Notes: generated by a model not told the origin, from the letters alone. A stretch of DNA of 64,000 nt from Areca catechu (GCA_021397845.1 CM038047.1:128074112-128138111); one strand, 5' to 3'; numbered from the stretch's first letter, positions 33,342-45,300 are shown. Numbers and translations are program-made.

Positions 33342-35360
33342 TGGTGGGGACACCGGAGGCACCAGAATAAGACAGGCTTTTTCAACCCTCTGTAAATTGA
33401 TCAATAATTTATGAGTCCATCTGTAATAAGGGCTTAGCTCATCTGAGTCCATTTTAGTTGTTATTTGAGTATTTTTAGTTGTTATTTCAGTTCTGTACTA
33501 GTCAGCTCATGTTGAGCTAGTTCAGTCCAATGCTAGTCAGCTCATGTTGAGCTAATTTTATTTTTTTGAGTCCTGTCCAAGCATACTGAAGACTCAAGAC
33601 TATATCATTCAGTGAAGACCAAGTCCAACTATATTGAAGACATGGAAGTATAGCACAAGTCCAACCCAGCTTGAAGGTTTGAAGACCCCAAGAGGAAAAT
33701 TCAGAAAACCCTGATTTCTTGCAGATGCCCTCCAGATGCCCAGATTCCCTTCCAGATGCCAAAATATATTCATATACCAAGGAATCCATGATTTTAGAGG
33801 TCCATCTACATCCTAGCCCAAAGAAATCAAGCCCAGGTGCCAAGCCCAAGCCCCTAAGAAGCAAGATACAGGGAATATTCCTGCTACCTGGCTACCAGGC
33901 CACCCCAGCTTCCAGAGGCCCACCGGAGGCACCAGAATAAGACAGGCTTTTTCAACCCTCTGTAAATTGATCAATAATTTATGAGTCCATCTGTAATAAG
34001 GGCTTAGCTCATCTGAGTCCATTTTAGTTGTTATTTGAGTATTTTTAGTTGTTATTTCAGTTCTGTACTAGTCAGCTCATGTTGAGCTAGTTCAGTCCAA
34101 TGCTAGTCAGCTCATGTTGAGCTAATTTTATTTTTTTGAGTCCTGTCCAAGCATACTGAAGACTCAAGACTATATCATACAAGTGAAGACCAAGTCCAAC
34201 TATATTGAAGACATGGAAGTATAGCACAAGTCCAACCCAGCTTGAAGATTTGAAGACCCCAAGAGAAAATTCAGAAAACCCTGATTTCTTGCAGATGCCC
34301 TCCAGATGCCCAGATTCCCTTCCAGATGCCAAAATATATTCATATACCAAGGAATCCATGATTTTAGAGTCCATCTACATCCTAGCCCAAAGAAATCAAG
34401 CCCAGGTGCCAAGCCCAAGCCCCTAAGAAGCAAGATACCAGGGAATATTCCTGCTACCTGGCTACCAGGCCACCCCAGCTTCCAGAGGCCCAAACCCATG
34501 CACCCGGGCCCCTTTGGGCCAGCCCCTTGCTGCTCCTAGAAGCCCAACACGCCCCCCTAGGCATCTTTGGAGTGTTGACCAAGTCAAGAGAATTTTTAGG
34601 GATTTTTCTACCTAATATTTCCTTATTTTCTAGCTAGGGTTTGAGAGGGAAAAGGATTCTTATGTAAAGACTTATGTACCCTTACTTGGAGCCCAAGGTT
34701 AAGGGTCTATTTAAGGGACCTAGCCTCTTGTATGAGGAGAATTTTGATGAATGAAAACCTTGAGTTCTTCTATTGAGTGGTGTGATACCCTGCTGTGTGC
34801 ATAAAGGGGTTTGTGAGAGTTCTTCTTCCCGGTGTTTGCAATCATCTTCCTGCTGCCAACAAACCCTCCAGATCCCTGGACGCCCACTCCAAAAGAAGCC
34901 TTCCCTTGCTGTTTTTACTTTGTTTTCTTGTTCCTTTGTGAGCTTTCTAACCCCTGACAGGTCGTTTGCAGGTCCCTGAGTTCCTACGAATCCAACGACT
35001 CCAGCCAAGCCTCAATCGGATCACCGAGCAGAAAGCCGGGTATCCGCGGGTCTTTGGCTCGATTTTCCAGGCCGCATCCATCGAGGAACGAGAGATCCCT
35101 TTGCTGCGATCTTCACAGACGTTGTCAGGTACACCCCTCTACCTCCAGTAGTTTTATTGTAGGAGAACATGCCCTAACCGAGGCTTCTCAGCCCCGGCGG
35201 TCCTTCTTTGCTACTTTTCTAGGTCCTAATCTGCATGCTGATCTTCAAAAATTCATACAAAATTCCCTGCAAATAATTTTAATCTAAATTTGGGAATTAA
35301 TCACCTAACTCAACATTTAAAACATACAAAAAAAATTGCATGCATATTAGTTCCCCATCA
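33342..35360 (+). repeat. 3' LTR of N2 with ~580-bp tandem duplication
   Basis: The LTR starts TGGTGGGGACACC at 33342, runs to AGAGGCCC at about 33921, then restarts at ACCGGAGGCACC and continues as a full LTR to 35360. The repeated segments differ at only a few places (for example CATTCAGTG against CATACAAGTG). The joint has a CC/ACC microhomology. The 5' LTR has no such duplication. Confidence 0.9.
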
Positions 35361-35365
35361 TTGGA

Positions 35366-36061
35366 TCAAACCTAGGGAACCTATAATCTGTTAGTTTTAG
35401 ATCCAAAGAGTTCAATAAAAATTCCTTCTATAGGAATGCATAGTCAAGTCTATTAGGTGTTAGTATGAGTCCTTTGAATCATTTGTTAGGAGTCTGCATG
35501 TGCCCAGCATGTTCACCACCTATACTAATTTTAAACAAACTGGCTAATTCCCGAAGATGGATCAAAGAATTTGATGTAGTGGATTCTATCTTGGTTAGGC
35601 TTAGGCCTAAAAGAAGCTTCATGCCCACAGAGCCGGACCTTTTAAAGTGATAAAGAAGGTTGGATCAAATGCCTAGGTGTTAGACATGCCTTCAGATTTG
35701 GGCATTAGTTCTACCTTCAATATTATAGACCTGGCTGAGTACATGGAACCGGCAACGATACCTAGTGAGGCTTTTGAACCTATTCCTTTTCATTGTGAGT
35801 GACCCTAACCCAGAGTGTCCACTAATAAATTTGGCTTGAGAGAGGAGAACGGATCAAGCGTATCCTGGATGATCAAGCCATTATGACCCGGGGCTACGGT
35901 TATCAACGTTTCTTGGTCCGATGGCAAGGCCGACCAGAGTCAGACGATTCATGGATTTCTCGAGAGGACTTGCAGCACCTCAACCTAGACCTCCTCGAGA
36001 GATATATGAGCCAGCTTGATCTTCACTCGACAGGGTCGAGTTCCTCCCACCCCGGGAGAAT
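35366..36061 (+). pseudogene. Integrase tail and chromodomain of element O
   Basis: After N2, O's own sequence resumes. It carries NSRRWIKEFDVVDSILVRLR and KRSFMPTEPDLLK (35530-35650), then an integrase C-terminal domain with stops, then from about 35830 a chromodomain: YQRFLVRWQGRPESDDSWIS and REDLQHLNLDLLERY. It ends in the STGSSSSHPG tail overlapping the inverted repeat. Confidence 0.8.
36025..36041 (+). repeat. Conserved inverted repeat upstream of the 3' LTR of O
   Basis: ACTCGACAGGGTCGAGT, identical to the N2 copy, 20 bp before the LTR at 36062. Confidence 0.85.
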
Positions 36062-37509
36062 TGATGGGGACACCGGAGGCACCAGAATAAGATAGAGGCT
36101 TTTCAATCCTCTGTGAATTTATCAATAATTTATGAGTCCATCTGTAATAAGGGCTTAGCCCATCTGAGTCCATTTTAGTTGTTATTTGAGTCTTTTGAGT
36201 TGTTATTTCAGTTCTGTACTAGTCAGCTCATGTTGAGCTAGTTCAGTCCAATGCTAGTTAGCTCATATTGAGCTAATTTAATTTTTTTTTGAGTCCTATC
36301 CAAGCATACTAAAGATTCAAGACCACATCATACAAGTAAAGAACAAGTCCAACCAGATTGAAGACATGGAAGTTTAGCCCAAGTCCAACGTAGCTTGAAG
36401 ATTTGAAGACCCCATGAGGAAAATTCAAAAAACCCTGATTTCCTATAGATGCCCAGATTTCCTTCCAGATATCAAAGTATATTCATAGATCAGGGCATCC
36501 ATGATTCTAGAGGTCCATCTGCATCCTAGCTCAAAGAAATCAAGCCCAGGTGCCAAGCCCAAGCCCTAAAGAAGCAAGATGCCAGGGAATATTCCTGCTA
36601 CATGGCTACCAGGCCACCCCAGCTTCCAGAGGCCTAAACCCATGCACCCGAGCCCCTTTGGGCCGGCCTCTTGCTGCTCCTAGAAGCCCAACACGCCCCC
36701 CTAGGGATCCTTGGAGTGTTGACCAAGTCAAGAGAATTTTTAGAGAATTTTCTACCTAATATTTCCTTTTTTTTTAGCTAGGGTTTGAGAGGGAAAAGGA
36801 TTCTTATGTAAAGACTAATGTGCCCTTACTTGGAGTCCAAGGTTAAGGGTCTATTTAAATGACCCTATTCTCTTGTATGAAGGGACATTTTGATATGAAT
36901 TAAAACCTTGAGTTCTTCTATTGAGTTGTGTGATACCCTGCAGTGTGCATAAAGGGGTTTGTGAGAGTTCTTCTTCCCGGTGTTTGCAATCATCTTCCTG
37001 CTGCCAACAAACCCTCTAGATCCCTGGATGCCCACTCCAAAAGAAGCCTTCCCTTGCTGTTTTTTCTTTGTTTTCTTATTTCTTTGTGAATTTTCTAACC
37101 CCTGACAGGTCGTTTGCAGGTCCCCGAGTTCCTACGAATCCAACGACTCCAGCCAAGCCTCAATCGGACCACCGAGCAGAAAGCCGGGTATCCGCAGGTC
37201 ATTGGCTCGGTTTTCCAGGCCGCATCCATCGAGGAACGAGAGATCCCTTCACTACGATCTTCACAGATGTTGTCAAGTACATCCTTCTACCTCTAGTAGT
37301 TTTATTATAGGAGAACTTGTCCTAACCGAGGCTTCTCAGCCCCGGCGGTCCTTCTTTGCTACTTTTTTAGGTCCTAATCTGCATGCTGATCTTCAAAAAT
37401 TCATACAAAATTCCCTACAAATAATTTTGATCTGAAATTTGGGGATTAATCACCTAACTCCACATGTAAAACATACAAAAAGAATTGCATGCATATTAGT
37501 CCCACATCA
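36062..37509 (+). repeat. 3' LTR of element O
   Basis: 1448 bp, TGATGGGGACACCGG to CCCACATCA. It pairs with 18071-19527 by position and by the CACAC flanks. Confidence 0.9.
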
Positions 37510-37989
37510 CACACCCCTCGATGCCCGGAGGTGAAGAAAAGATGGGCCTCACACCAACTCATTTACAAAGGTAGAATGAAGAATCACTCTTCTCAAATCA
37601 TCATCCTTATTATTCTTCATTTCAATATAAGAGAGGGGTCCTTACATAGGGACCAATTACTTAGGAAGAAAGTAAAGAAAACATAGAAAATATGAGGCAC
37701 CACAATCCTTCCTGGTTTGTTGATTAAAAACATGGAAGGTGTTATACAATTCCCAAAGAAGCTCAAGAAAAATAAAGAAATAAGGGGGGACCATGTGGGG
37801 CGCCTAACACCTGCTCTCTTGGGCTTGGGATGGACCACATATTTCCTTATTTGCTTGGCATGAATCAAGGGATTCATGTTTATCCACTTGACCTTCCTTC
37901 TTTACTTCAGAGAGCTTAAAGTGAGGTCCAGTGTCTCTCCTCTTTGACTTAACCAAATAAACTAATGGATAGCTCTCAGGTCCCCATCA
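37510..37989 (-). repeat. 5' LTR of element F, second part
   Basis: Resumes F's LTR after the second CACAC: CACACCCCTCGATGCCC... (compare CACACCCCTCGATGTTCC at 17986) and ends TCCCCATCA at 37989. The middle (atttacaaaggtagaatg) parallels the LTR at 50262. Confidence 0.75.
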
Positions 37990-38839
37990 CTAAGAAGCCC
38001 CGGTAGGACTAGCTCTTCTGCAATACCACTACCGATGGGTCTAGGGGGTATACCTAGCAGTGTCATGAAGATCAATCCATGAAGAGTTCACTCTACGCTC
38101 CCGGATGCGGCTTGGAAAATCATGCTGAAGATCCTATGGATCCGCAACTTTCAATCTGATGGCCCGAAAGCTGGTTAGATGGAATCCTTGATTCGTGAAA
38201 ACTGAGAGACCTGCAAATCACCATTTAAGGGTTAGAAAACAAAGGGAAAATAGGTTAGAAGGTTGAAAGAAGAAGGAAAGGAAAGGGATTGGAGTTGGGT
38301 GGTCAATAGGTTGAAGAAGGCTGGCGGCTAGGGTTCCTTGGAGGCAGGGCACGGGGATCACACAGATACCTTGAGGGATCACACAGAAACCCTTAATCAC
38401 AAACAAGATCACATGGAAATTGGAAAAAACTCAATAATTCATTCATCAATAATCAGCAAATACAAGAGAGAGGGGCCGTTATATTGGATTACAAACTTGG
38501 GCTCCAAGTAAGGGCATACAAGAGATTTTCCAATGTATCCTTTTCTCACTTAAACCCTAGCTAGATTACATAGAAACCACTCTCCCAAATAAACTCAAAA
38601 TCCCTCTCACTCTCCTAACTATGGTCGGCCAAGGGGTGGTGATCATAAGGGTGGCCGACCAAGGGAAGGTGACCATAAGGGGCGCTGAAATTCATGATGG
38701 GCCAGGGCTTCGGGCAACCCACTTCAATGCTGGGCAGGCTTTAGGGTTTCTTCTGATTCCATCTTCCCGGCAGGCTGATGTAGTTGTCATCCTGGTCTTC
38801 AATGATGATGACTTCAAGATCCTTCTCATGTAATCCAAG
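37990..38839 (-). repeat. Partial LTR (R/U5 side), truncated by F and by the Sirevirus
   Basis: Starts abruptly with AGCCCCGGTAGGACTAGC, in mid-LTR compared with N1. GGATCACACAGATACC and GATCACACAGAAACCC at 38350-38395 are the inverse of phrases in the LTR at 926-1799. The right end breaks at about 38840 into Sirevirus pol. Confidence 0.6.
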
Positions 38840-38841
38840 GT

Positions 38842-39660
38842 TGTACATTCAAGGAAGGAATCTTTATAAGCCAAGCCAAGTATATCAAAGAAATAATCAA
38901 GAAGTTTGGCATGGAAACAAGCAAAGAGGCTAGCACACCCATGAACCCTAACTGCAGGCTAGACATAGATGAAAATGGATCCAATGTTGACCAAAAGCTT
39001 TATAGAGGTATGATCGGATCCTTATTATATCTCACTTCTAGCAGACCTGATATCTTGTATAGTGTATATGTGTGTGCTCGTTTTCAATCAAATCCTACGG
39101 AATCACACATGCTTGCCGTTAAAAGAATTATCAAATATCTGAAAGGAACAAGCAATTCAGGTTTTTGGTATTCTAAAGAGTCATCTTTGAATTTAATTAT
39201 TTTTTCTGATGCTGACTATGCTGGTTGCAAAATTGATAGAAAGAGCACTAGTGGAACATATCAATTTCTAGGGTTGAATTTAATCACATGGCATTGTAAG
39301 AAACAAAACTCCATAGTATTATCCACTACTGAGGCAGAATATGTTTCTACTGGTAGTTGTTGTGCTCAAATGCTTTGGATTAAACAACAGCGAGAAGACT
39401 TTGGTGTTACACAATCTAAAATTCCAATCAAATATGATAATTCAAATGCTATAAATTTGACCAAAAATCCTGTTCAGCATTTAAGAACTAAGCACATTGA
39501 AATTAGGCACCATTTCATAAGAGATCATGTATTGAATAATGATATTGTACTTGAGTTCATGCCAACTGAAAACCAACTTGCTGATATTTTTACTAAACCG
39601 TTAAATCTTGATAGATTTGCAATGATTAGATATGAACTAGGTTTATGTGACCCACTCTAG
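38842..39660 (+). pseudogene. Copia reverse transcriptase C-terminus and RNase H
   Basis: Open from about 38842. Begins with EGIFISQAKYIKEIIKKFGM (end of RT), then SLLYLTSSRPDILYSVYVCA and LKGTSNSGFWY. RNase H follows with its acidic residues in context: FSDADYAGCKIDRKSTSG, STTEAEYVSTG, KYDNSNAINLTKNP, and the RTKHIEIRHHFIRDHV helix. The end ENQLADIFTKPLN is the usual copia C terminus. The RNase H part looks intact, but the RT catalytic core (YVDD) is missing, so the protein is truncated. Confidence 0.9.
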
Positions 39661-39767
39661 AAACATCCCCACAAACTTAAGGAAAAATTATCTAGGTGAC
39701 CTCCTCATCTATTTTTTTTGAAAAAGACTTTGAGTAAAGCCTAAAGTTCACTTTTGTGCTCCCTCTG

Positions 39768-39830
39768 CTCGAGCCGACTCGAGCAGATGACTTATCAATC
39801 GAGCCGGCTCGGATGTCGGGCCGTCTCTTT
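39768..39830 (+). repeat. CTCGAGCCGACTCGAG-type palindromic motifs
   Basis: CTCGAGCCGACTCGAGC at 39768 and CGAGCCGGCTCGG near 39811, in the spacer between pol and the env-like frame. The same core recurs many times in this element's 3' LTR (42750-43180). Confidence 0.7.
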
Positions 39831-39956
39831 TTAGTTCGAGCCATAGAATTTTTCATTTACCTTTCTATCTTGGCTCTATACTCTTTCTCTTCGAGGAACA
39901 CTTTCCAAAAACTCCATCCTTCCAAAAACTCCTTGGGATCTCAATGTCCTTGTTGC

Positions 39957-41702
39957 ATGGCTCCAAAAAGGCTAATGAAGAAGAAGCCTCGATAGGAAAC
40001 CAAGGAAGCTCCACAGGAAAGAAGATCCAAATACCATGAAGACAGCTCTTCTCGAGTTCCTCCTCAACCGACTGAAGAAACCAGCTCCGTCTCTCCAAGT
40101 CAACAAATTTCCTTGGGTACGTGGCCTGTAACAACAGGTAGAAGAGTTTTATTTGAATACCTTAAGGAAATAGGTTTGGTCGTTGGGTATTTAATAGAAA
40201 ATTAGGGCTGGCAGAATTTGTGTTCTTTGGACATTCGGACTTATCCAAATGTAGTTAGAACTTTTTATGAGAACATGAGGTTTGGACAAGATCACATTGA
40301 GTCTTTGGTCAAAGGGAAAAGAATCCTTATCTTTGAAGAACTACTTGGGAATACCCTTCAAATGCCATTTGAAGGTATAACACATTTGGTCCTAATGGAT
40401 AGGATAAGGGCTTTACAGATTGTGTTAGAGCAGACTGATGTTGATGAGGTTGGAATCCTTTAAGCTAGCTCATTATCCATTAAAATGAGGTTACTCTACA
40501 ACTTTATTAATCAGATTTTTCTACCCAGGACAGGTCGATTTGACTAGGTGAGTGAGCAAGACTTATGCTTTATGGAACTATTGATAATTGGAGATAAAAT
40601 CAATCTTCCTGTTATTATGATAAGTCAAATGAAAGAAGCAGTAAGAAAGGTGAAGGCATGTTTGCCTTATGGGATGATTCTTACTCTTTTCTTCCAGGCT
40701 ACAAATATTGATCTATCAGGAGAAGATAGTAAAACCCTCCTTCACACTGACACTTATACAACTAAAACCTTACAGAGGATGGGTTATTTGCTATATGAGG
40801 GGACTTGAAGAAGAAATCTGAAGCACCAGTCACTGAAGAACCAGAAGAAGAACAAGTTAAGATGAAAACTGGTGAAGGCACCTCAATTCCAATCCCTGAA
40901 CCTCAGCCACAGCAAGGTTCACCAATTCAGATAGATTTTGATGCCTTCATACCCAACTTTACTCCCATTGCTCCTCCTACTTCTTTTGATACTCCAACAC
41001 CTGAACCTACTCCTGCTACTGCTCTAGAACCTTCTACTATTCATCATGTTGATATTACAGAGTAGCTTAACAAATTTGCAGAAGGTTTGTTAAATTCCTT
41101 TGGATCCATGATTAATGATCTGAAAGCTAAAGTAAATCAAAGTTCTTGATGAGTTTAGGGAGGAATTGAATTTAGTAAAAAAGGGTATGGGAGACATGGA
41201 GAAAATATTAAGAAGGGAGGACAACTATATAGAAGATTTGGGAATTCTCAGAGGTGAACTAGGATGGCTAAGAGGATCAGTCGAAGCCTTTGCAAATGTC
41301 CAAGCCTTTGAAATTCTTTCAATGCAAAAGGAAGTTGCAAAATTAAGAGTCTCAATGGAAAAACTGACTGCTTCCAAGAATACAAAGAAAATTGAAGCTG
41401 AATTGAAAGCCATTAAAAGTTTTTTGTGGAAGCTGATGACTAAAGTTGAAGACTTTCAAGATGCTCAGAGTGTACCTCCTTCAGCACTACTAGATCCTAC
41501 GCCTAGACCTAGGCCTCAACCCTCATCTTTTACTGGTCAATCTGTTCATCCTAGACAACCAGCTCCTCATTTTAGGCCACAGGGATCCTATACTACACCA
41601 CCATCTTATGTCTTAGATCCTGACCCAATTGCCTCTATAACTCCAGGCATCCAAATTCCGGGTCGATTTAAAAACCCTAGGGTAGACATAGATAGTGACT
41701 AG
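39957..41702 (+). pseudogene. Sirevirus env-like frame, broken
   Basis: ATG 39957 starts MAPKRLMKKKPR. The reading continues in one frame through stops near 39993, 40203, 40460 and 40545: RTYPNVVRTFYENMRFG, then LLYNFINQIFLPRTGR and INLPVIMISQMKEAVRK, which resemble the 'putative plant transposon protein' domain (PF20167-like). A shift near 40805 leads to a P/E-rich stretch, then 41166-41702 gives a predicted coiled coil (EILSMQKEVAKLRVSMEKL) and a proline-rich tail. Plant env-like proteins have no proven envelope role. Several stops make this copy non-functional. Confidence 0.75.
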
Positions 41703-42410
41703 ATGTATTCTCTTTCAAATGAAATGAAAGTTTGTACTTTATATTGAACATCTTTGAAATGAAATGAAAGTTTATATTTTGCTCATGCAATGCCTGATTT
41801 TTTAATTAAAATTTCGACATGAATGTGAGAAAGTGAAATTATCTCAAACAAATTTTAAATCATTCCTCATTCTATTTTAAAATTTGAGCTTCATTCTAAC
41901 TTCACCTTTTTGATTAATTTACAAAAAGGTGGAGAAGTTTATGAAGATATTGCATGAAAAGGATAATATGTGTTTATGTTTGTATTTTTGCTTTGATACA
42001 TAAAGCTTGAAAAGGATAAAACCTATTTGCTAATGGTCTGATACATTACATGAAACACAATATGCTTTGATTCCTTTAAGATCTGATACATGTTGTTTCA
42101 AATATTGTAAGCTCTGACATATAAATAAGCTCTGATATATAATATTTCAAGCTATGATACAAAATGCTTTAAGCTCTAATATTTGAAGTTCTCTTAGAAA
42201 CTTTTGGGCTTTGAACTTGCATGAAAAATGTGTTAAAACATGGAATATCTTATTGAGAGATTACCTCTCTCTACACTAATTCTCCTTCCATGATTTGACA
42301 CTATTTAAAGTCAATTCGTTTTACTTGTTCATACATTCTTGCAAATATAGTTATACAAGTAATTGTAGAGTTTTATCTTATGTTTTCATGCCCAGTATTT
42401 TGTCATCATC
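41703..42410 (+). other. Non-coding stretch before the Sirevirus 3' LTR
   Basis: AT-rich, no frame. Repeats such as aagctctgatac / agctctgatata (42110-42180) and tgaaatgaaagttt (41720, 41760) occur. This length of untranslated DNA before the LTR is usual for Sireviruses. Confidence 0.6.
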
Positions 42411-42424
42411 AAAAAGGGGGAGAT
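42411..42424 (+). promoter_or_regulatory. Polypurine tract of the Sirevirus
   Basis: AAAAAGGGGGAGAT directly before the LTR start TGTTGACCCC; primes plus-strand synthesis. Confidence 0.9.
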
Positions 42425-44109
42425 TGTTGACCCCATAAGTGATTTTGATGATAACCAAATATTAGAGCATGCACAATTTTTTCTAACAACTCTTCAAGTA
42501 GTTTACAAGTTTTTGTAGGATGATTTACTTGTTCAAACTTCAACTCTTACATCTTTACTTATTGTTTTGAGTTGTGTTGTAATCTTATTTTGTAAAGAAG
42601 AACCCAATTAAAAAATTAAGAAAAAATATGAAAAAGGGTTACTTCTATGTGTGTGTGTGCCTTAAAATTATCTTGAGTTGGTTTGCTTGAAAAGTGTAAA
42701 AGTGTTGGTGAGAGTCTTCTTGAAGTTCAATTGTAAAAGTCCTGAAGAAGTCACTCGAGCAGACCCAGCATGAAGAAGAGCCGACTCCACATCATGGCAT
42801 GCATCAAGGATCTGGTACGCAGCAATCCAAGCCGACTCGAAGGTAATCAAGCCTCTAGTAAATTCGAGTCGACTGGAATAAGTCCGAGCCGACTCTTCCA
42901 GAGTCCAATTTTGAAATCTTTTGAGAACAAGCCAGGCGAGCTGACCCGAACTAGAAAGAGCTGACTTCACCAATATAAATTTTGGAGACCTGAGAAGAAG
43001 AGCCGACCAAAGTTCAAGAGAGCCGACTCCTTGAGTTCAAGATTTTCAAAGATGTAAGTTTGAGCCCACCCGAGCTATCAAGAGCCGACTCGTCCAAAGT
43101 GAAGTTTTGCATCCTGAGACAAAGAGCCGACTGTACTGAAGAAATGGCGACTTGACCTATCGTCTCGAAGGAATTCGAGCTGACTTGAATATCATTTTCA
43201 AGTACATAATGGCTAGTTCTGGAATTTCTTTTTGAATGCCAAAAAGTGCTCCAATGGTCATATGTCACATCCCAACAATCTACAACATCTTAAACTATCT
43301 TGGAATGATGCAAGACCTTATATTTGAGGGATTTGAACATCCTTGAAGCAATTATTAGTGAGTTCCTCAAAGATTTGAAGCTTCATTGAATATCCTACCC
43401 ACCAACAAGGAAAATAGCACAAGAGCATTCAAGTTAGTCTTCAAGTCTCACCAACTCTGATCTAAAGCTTGAAGCACTTTGGAAAGAAGCCACTGAAGTA
43501 ATTAAAGCTCATTCAAGTCATCCAAGTGGACTTCTCACAAGCTGCATCGGCAACTATCCGATAACTAGAGTTTGTCATTATTGTTGCATTTATTTTAATT
43601 CATTTTTGAATTATTTGGGTTATTGGTGAGCCCGTTTGAAAAACCAAATAGGTTCTTGGTGAGCCTTTGATAAAAATCAAGTGTTGGGTTCTTGGTGATC
43701 CTGGTAAAACCAAGTTAGCTTTTTGGTGATCGTGTGAAAACCAAGTTGGGTTTCTTTGGTGATCCTATTCAAAACCAAAGGGTGTTGGGTTTTTTTTGGT
43801 GATCCCATTAAAACCAAAGTGTAGAGGTTTTGGATTGTGATCCTGTAAAACAATCCTACTGTATTCAGGTGTGAATATAGTGGAAATTCAAAGTGGTATC
43901 TTAGATAGTGGATGTAGGAGCTGGGTTGCTCCGAACCAATATAAATTTTGTATGTTTATGTTGTGCTTCTTTGATTCTATTTAGCTTCTGCAAATTATTA
44001 TTCTACCACAGCACCTAACACTTTATAAGGAATTTTTGATTACACATTATCTGCTTTAAATTTTTATATTTTCAATTCACCCCCCTCTTGGGTAGCCACC
44101 TGGGCAACA
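42425..44109 (+). repeat. 3' LTR of the Sirevirus
   Basis: 1685 bp, TGTTGACCCCATAAGTG to the Sirevirus-like end CACCCCCCTCTTGGG...GGGCAACA. Between 42750 and 43180 the cores GAGCCGACTC, TCGAGTCGACTGG and similar recur about a dozen times. A second short array at 43620-43800 repeats 'ggtgatcctgtaaaaccaa'-type text. Confidence 0.85.
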
Positions 44110-44793
44110 AGTTACTTATGATTGGTTATCCATCCTGTAATAGTTGCCCTTCACTTCTAAGTTCAAAGTGATTTACTCAACTAAACTTGAAATCATAATA
44201 AATAGATTCCAAATGCCTTCTAATAAGGAAATGATAATTACCATTTTACTATACAACATTAAACATGGCATGCACTTTTCATGAAAAACATCATTAGTCT
44301 TGGCATTGGGTAGTTCTCAAAACAACAATGACCCCTTGATCCACAGAACTTACCCATCGGCCAATAATGGTACCCCATGTGTCAAGAAGACATTGGCTCG
44401 CACCTTGAGCTAGGGATTGTACAATGTGGCTATCATCCAATGGTGAAATGATTTAATCTGAATCATTATGTAACATTATGAATAGTGGTTTCGTTTCTCG
44501 ATATGGATCCTTTGCCTTCATCTTCTAGAGAGCTAGTAGGTGAGCCTTCTTCAAAGATTGGCTTATTTGGTTCAGGTGATAGAACCTACATCCTTTGATA
44601 AGAGGCCTTAGTTCCTTATTTTTTTCATAGTTTCTTGCTTTATAGACATGGCCCGTAGGGAGAAAAATGTTGTTAGGAAGGTGAAGACATCTAGGGTAGA
44701 CCCCACTAGGACTATAGTTAGTCCGATCCCAACTAAGGAACGACACCCTACTCCTTTGGAGTTTCTTGTTAAGTGACATAGAAGGACCACCCT
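44110..44793. other. Unassigned stretch between the Sirevirus and CACTA elements
   Basis: No recognised gene or repeat family on either strand. It may be older host or element sequence. Confidence 0.4.
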
Positions 44794-45300
44794 CACTACA
44801 GGAAATTCAATTATTAGTGATGGCTAATTGTCATCACTAATAATATATTTTCCATTGCTAATGCCATTAACTATGGAAGCCATCGCTAAAAGTATATCAG
44901 GACAATCATTATTACTAATATTCATTATTAGTGATGGAAAAAATGTCGTTGCTAAAAATAGATATTAGCAGTAGCTTGGACAATGGCAAGGCCACCACTA
45001 ATATTTTTTTCATTTTTTTTTTAAAAAAAAAATAATAATGACAACATATTGCCATCACTAATACTTGCTATTGCTAATAACTTATTACTAATTGCATTAA
45101 CGATAGCTAAAGCCATTGGTAATAATTTTTTCCATGTTTTTCTAAAAGAATTAAAAAACAATAGTGATAACATATTGTTGTCACTAATACTACCATTGCT
45201 AATAAATTATTATGATAGCTTTATCATCACTAATGCCATCAATCATAATTTTTCTAATTTTTTTAAAAATCATAAATATATTTTAAAAAAACTATTTTTA
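44794..45300 (+). repeat. CACTA terminal and subterminal repeats
   Basis: Terminal CACTACAGGAAA followed by many copies of ATTAGTGATGGC / GCCATCACTAATA in both orientations, the likely transposase-binding array. Confidence 0.75.

Larger units (their letters stand above)
28562..35360 (+). mobile_element. Element N2: chromovirus-derived LTR element nested in O, with duplicated 3' LTR segment
   Basis: 6799 bp. Flanks are TAGGA (28557-28561) and TTGGA (35361-35365), a probable target duplication with one change. 5' LTR 28562-30012, primer site 30015, Gag-like frame 30890, integrase tail and chromodomain to 33341, then a 3' LTR whose first 580 bp occur twice. O's own integrase tail resumes after 35365. 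Confidence 0.9.
18071..37509 (+). mobile_element. Element O: outer chromovirus-derived LTR element hosting two nested elements
   Basis: Bounded by LTRs at 18071-19527 and 36062-37509 and by CACAC on both sides (18066-18070, 37510-37514). Its own interior is 19528-21612, 27873-28561 and 35366-36061; the rest is N1 and N2. The joined interior has the primer site, Gag-like frame with 14-residue repeats, acidic linker, integrase-core stub and integrase tail with chromodomain. It lacks protease, reverse transcriptase and RNase H. It lies inside the LTR of element F. Confidence 0.9.
38840..44109 (+). mobile_element. 5'-truncated Sirevirus (Ty1/copia, SIRE/Maximus type)
   Basis: Contains the end of pol (RNase H), an env-like frame, non-coding DNA, the AAAAAGGGGGAGAT polypurine tract and a full 3' LTR. 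The 5' LTR, gag and most of pol are missing; the joint at about 38840 is abrupt. A frame after pol and this polypurine tract are typical of Sireviruses. Confidence 0.85.

Noticed and set aside
33921..33960. Start of a separate LTR element at the LTR restart
   Set aside because: No TG end, primer site or target duplication at the joint; the restart begins about ten bases into the LTR, so it is a partial tandem duplication.
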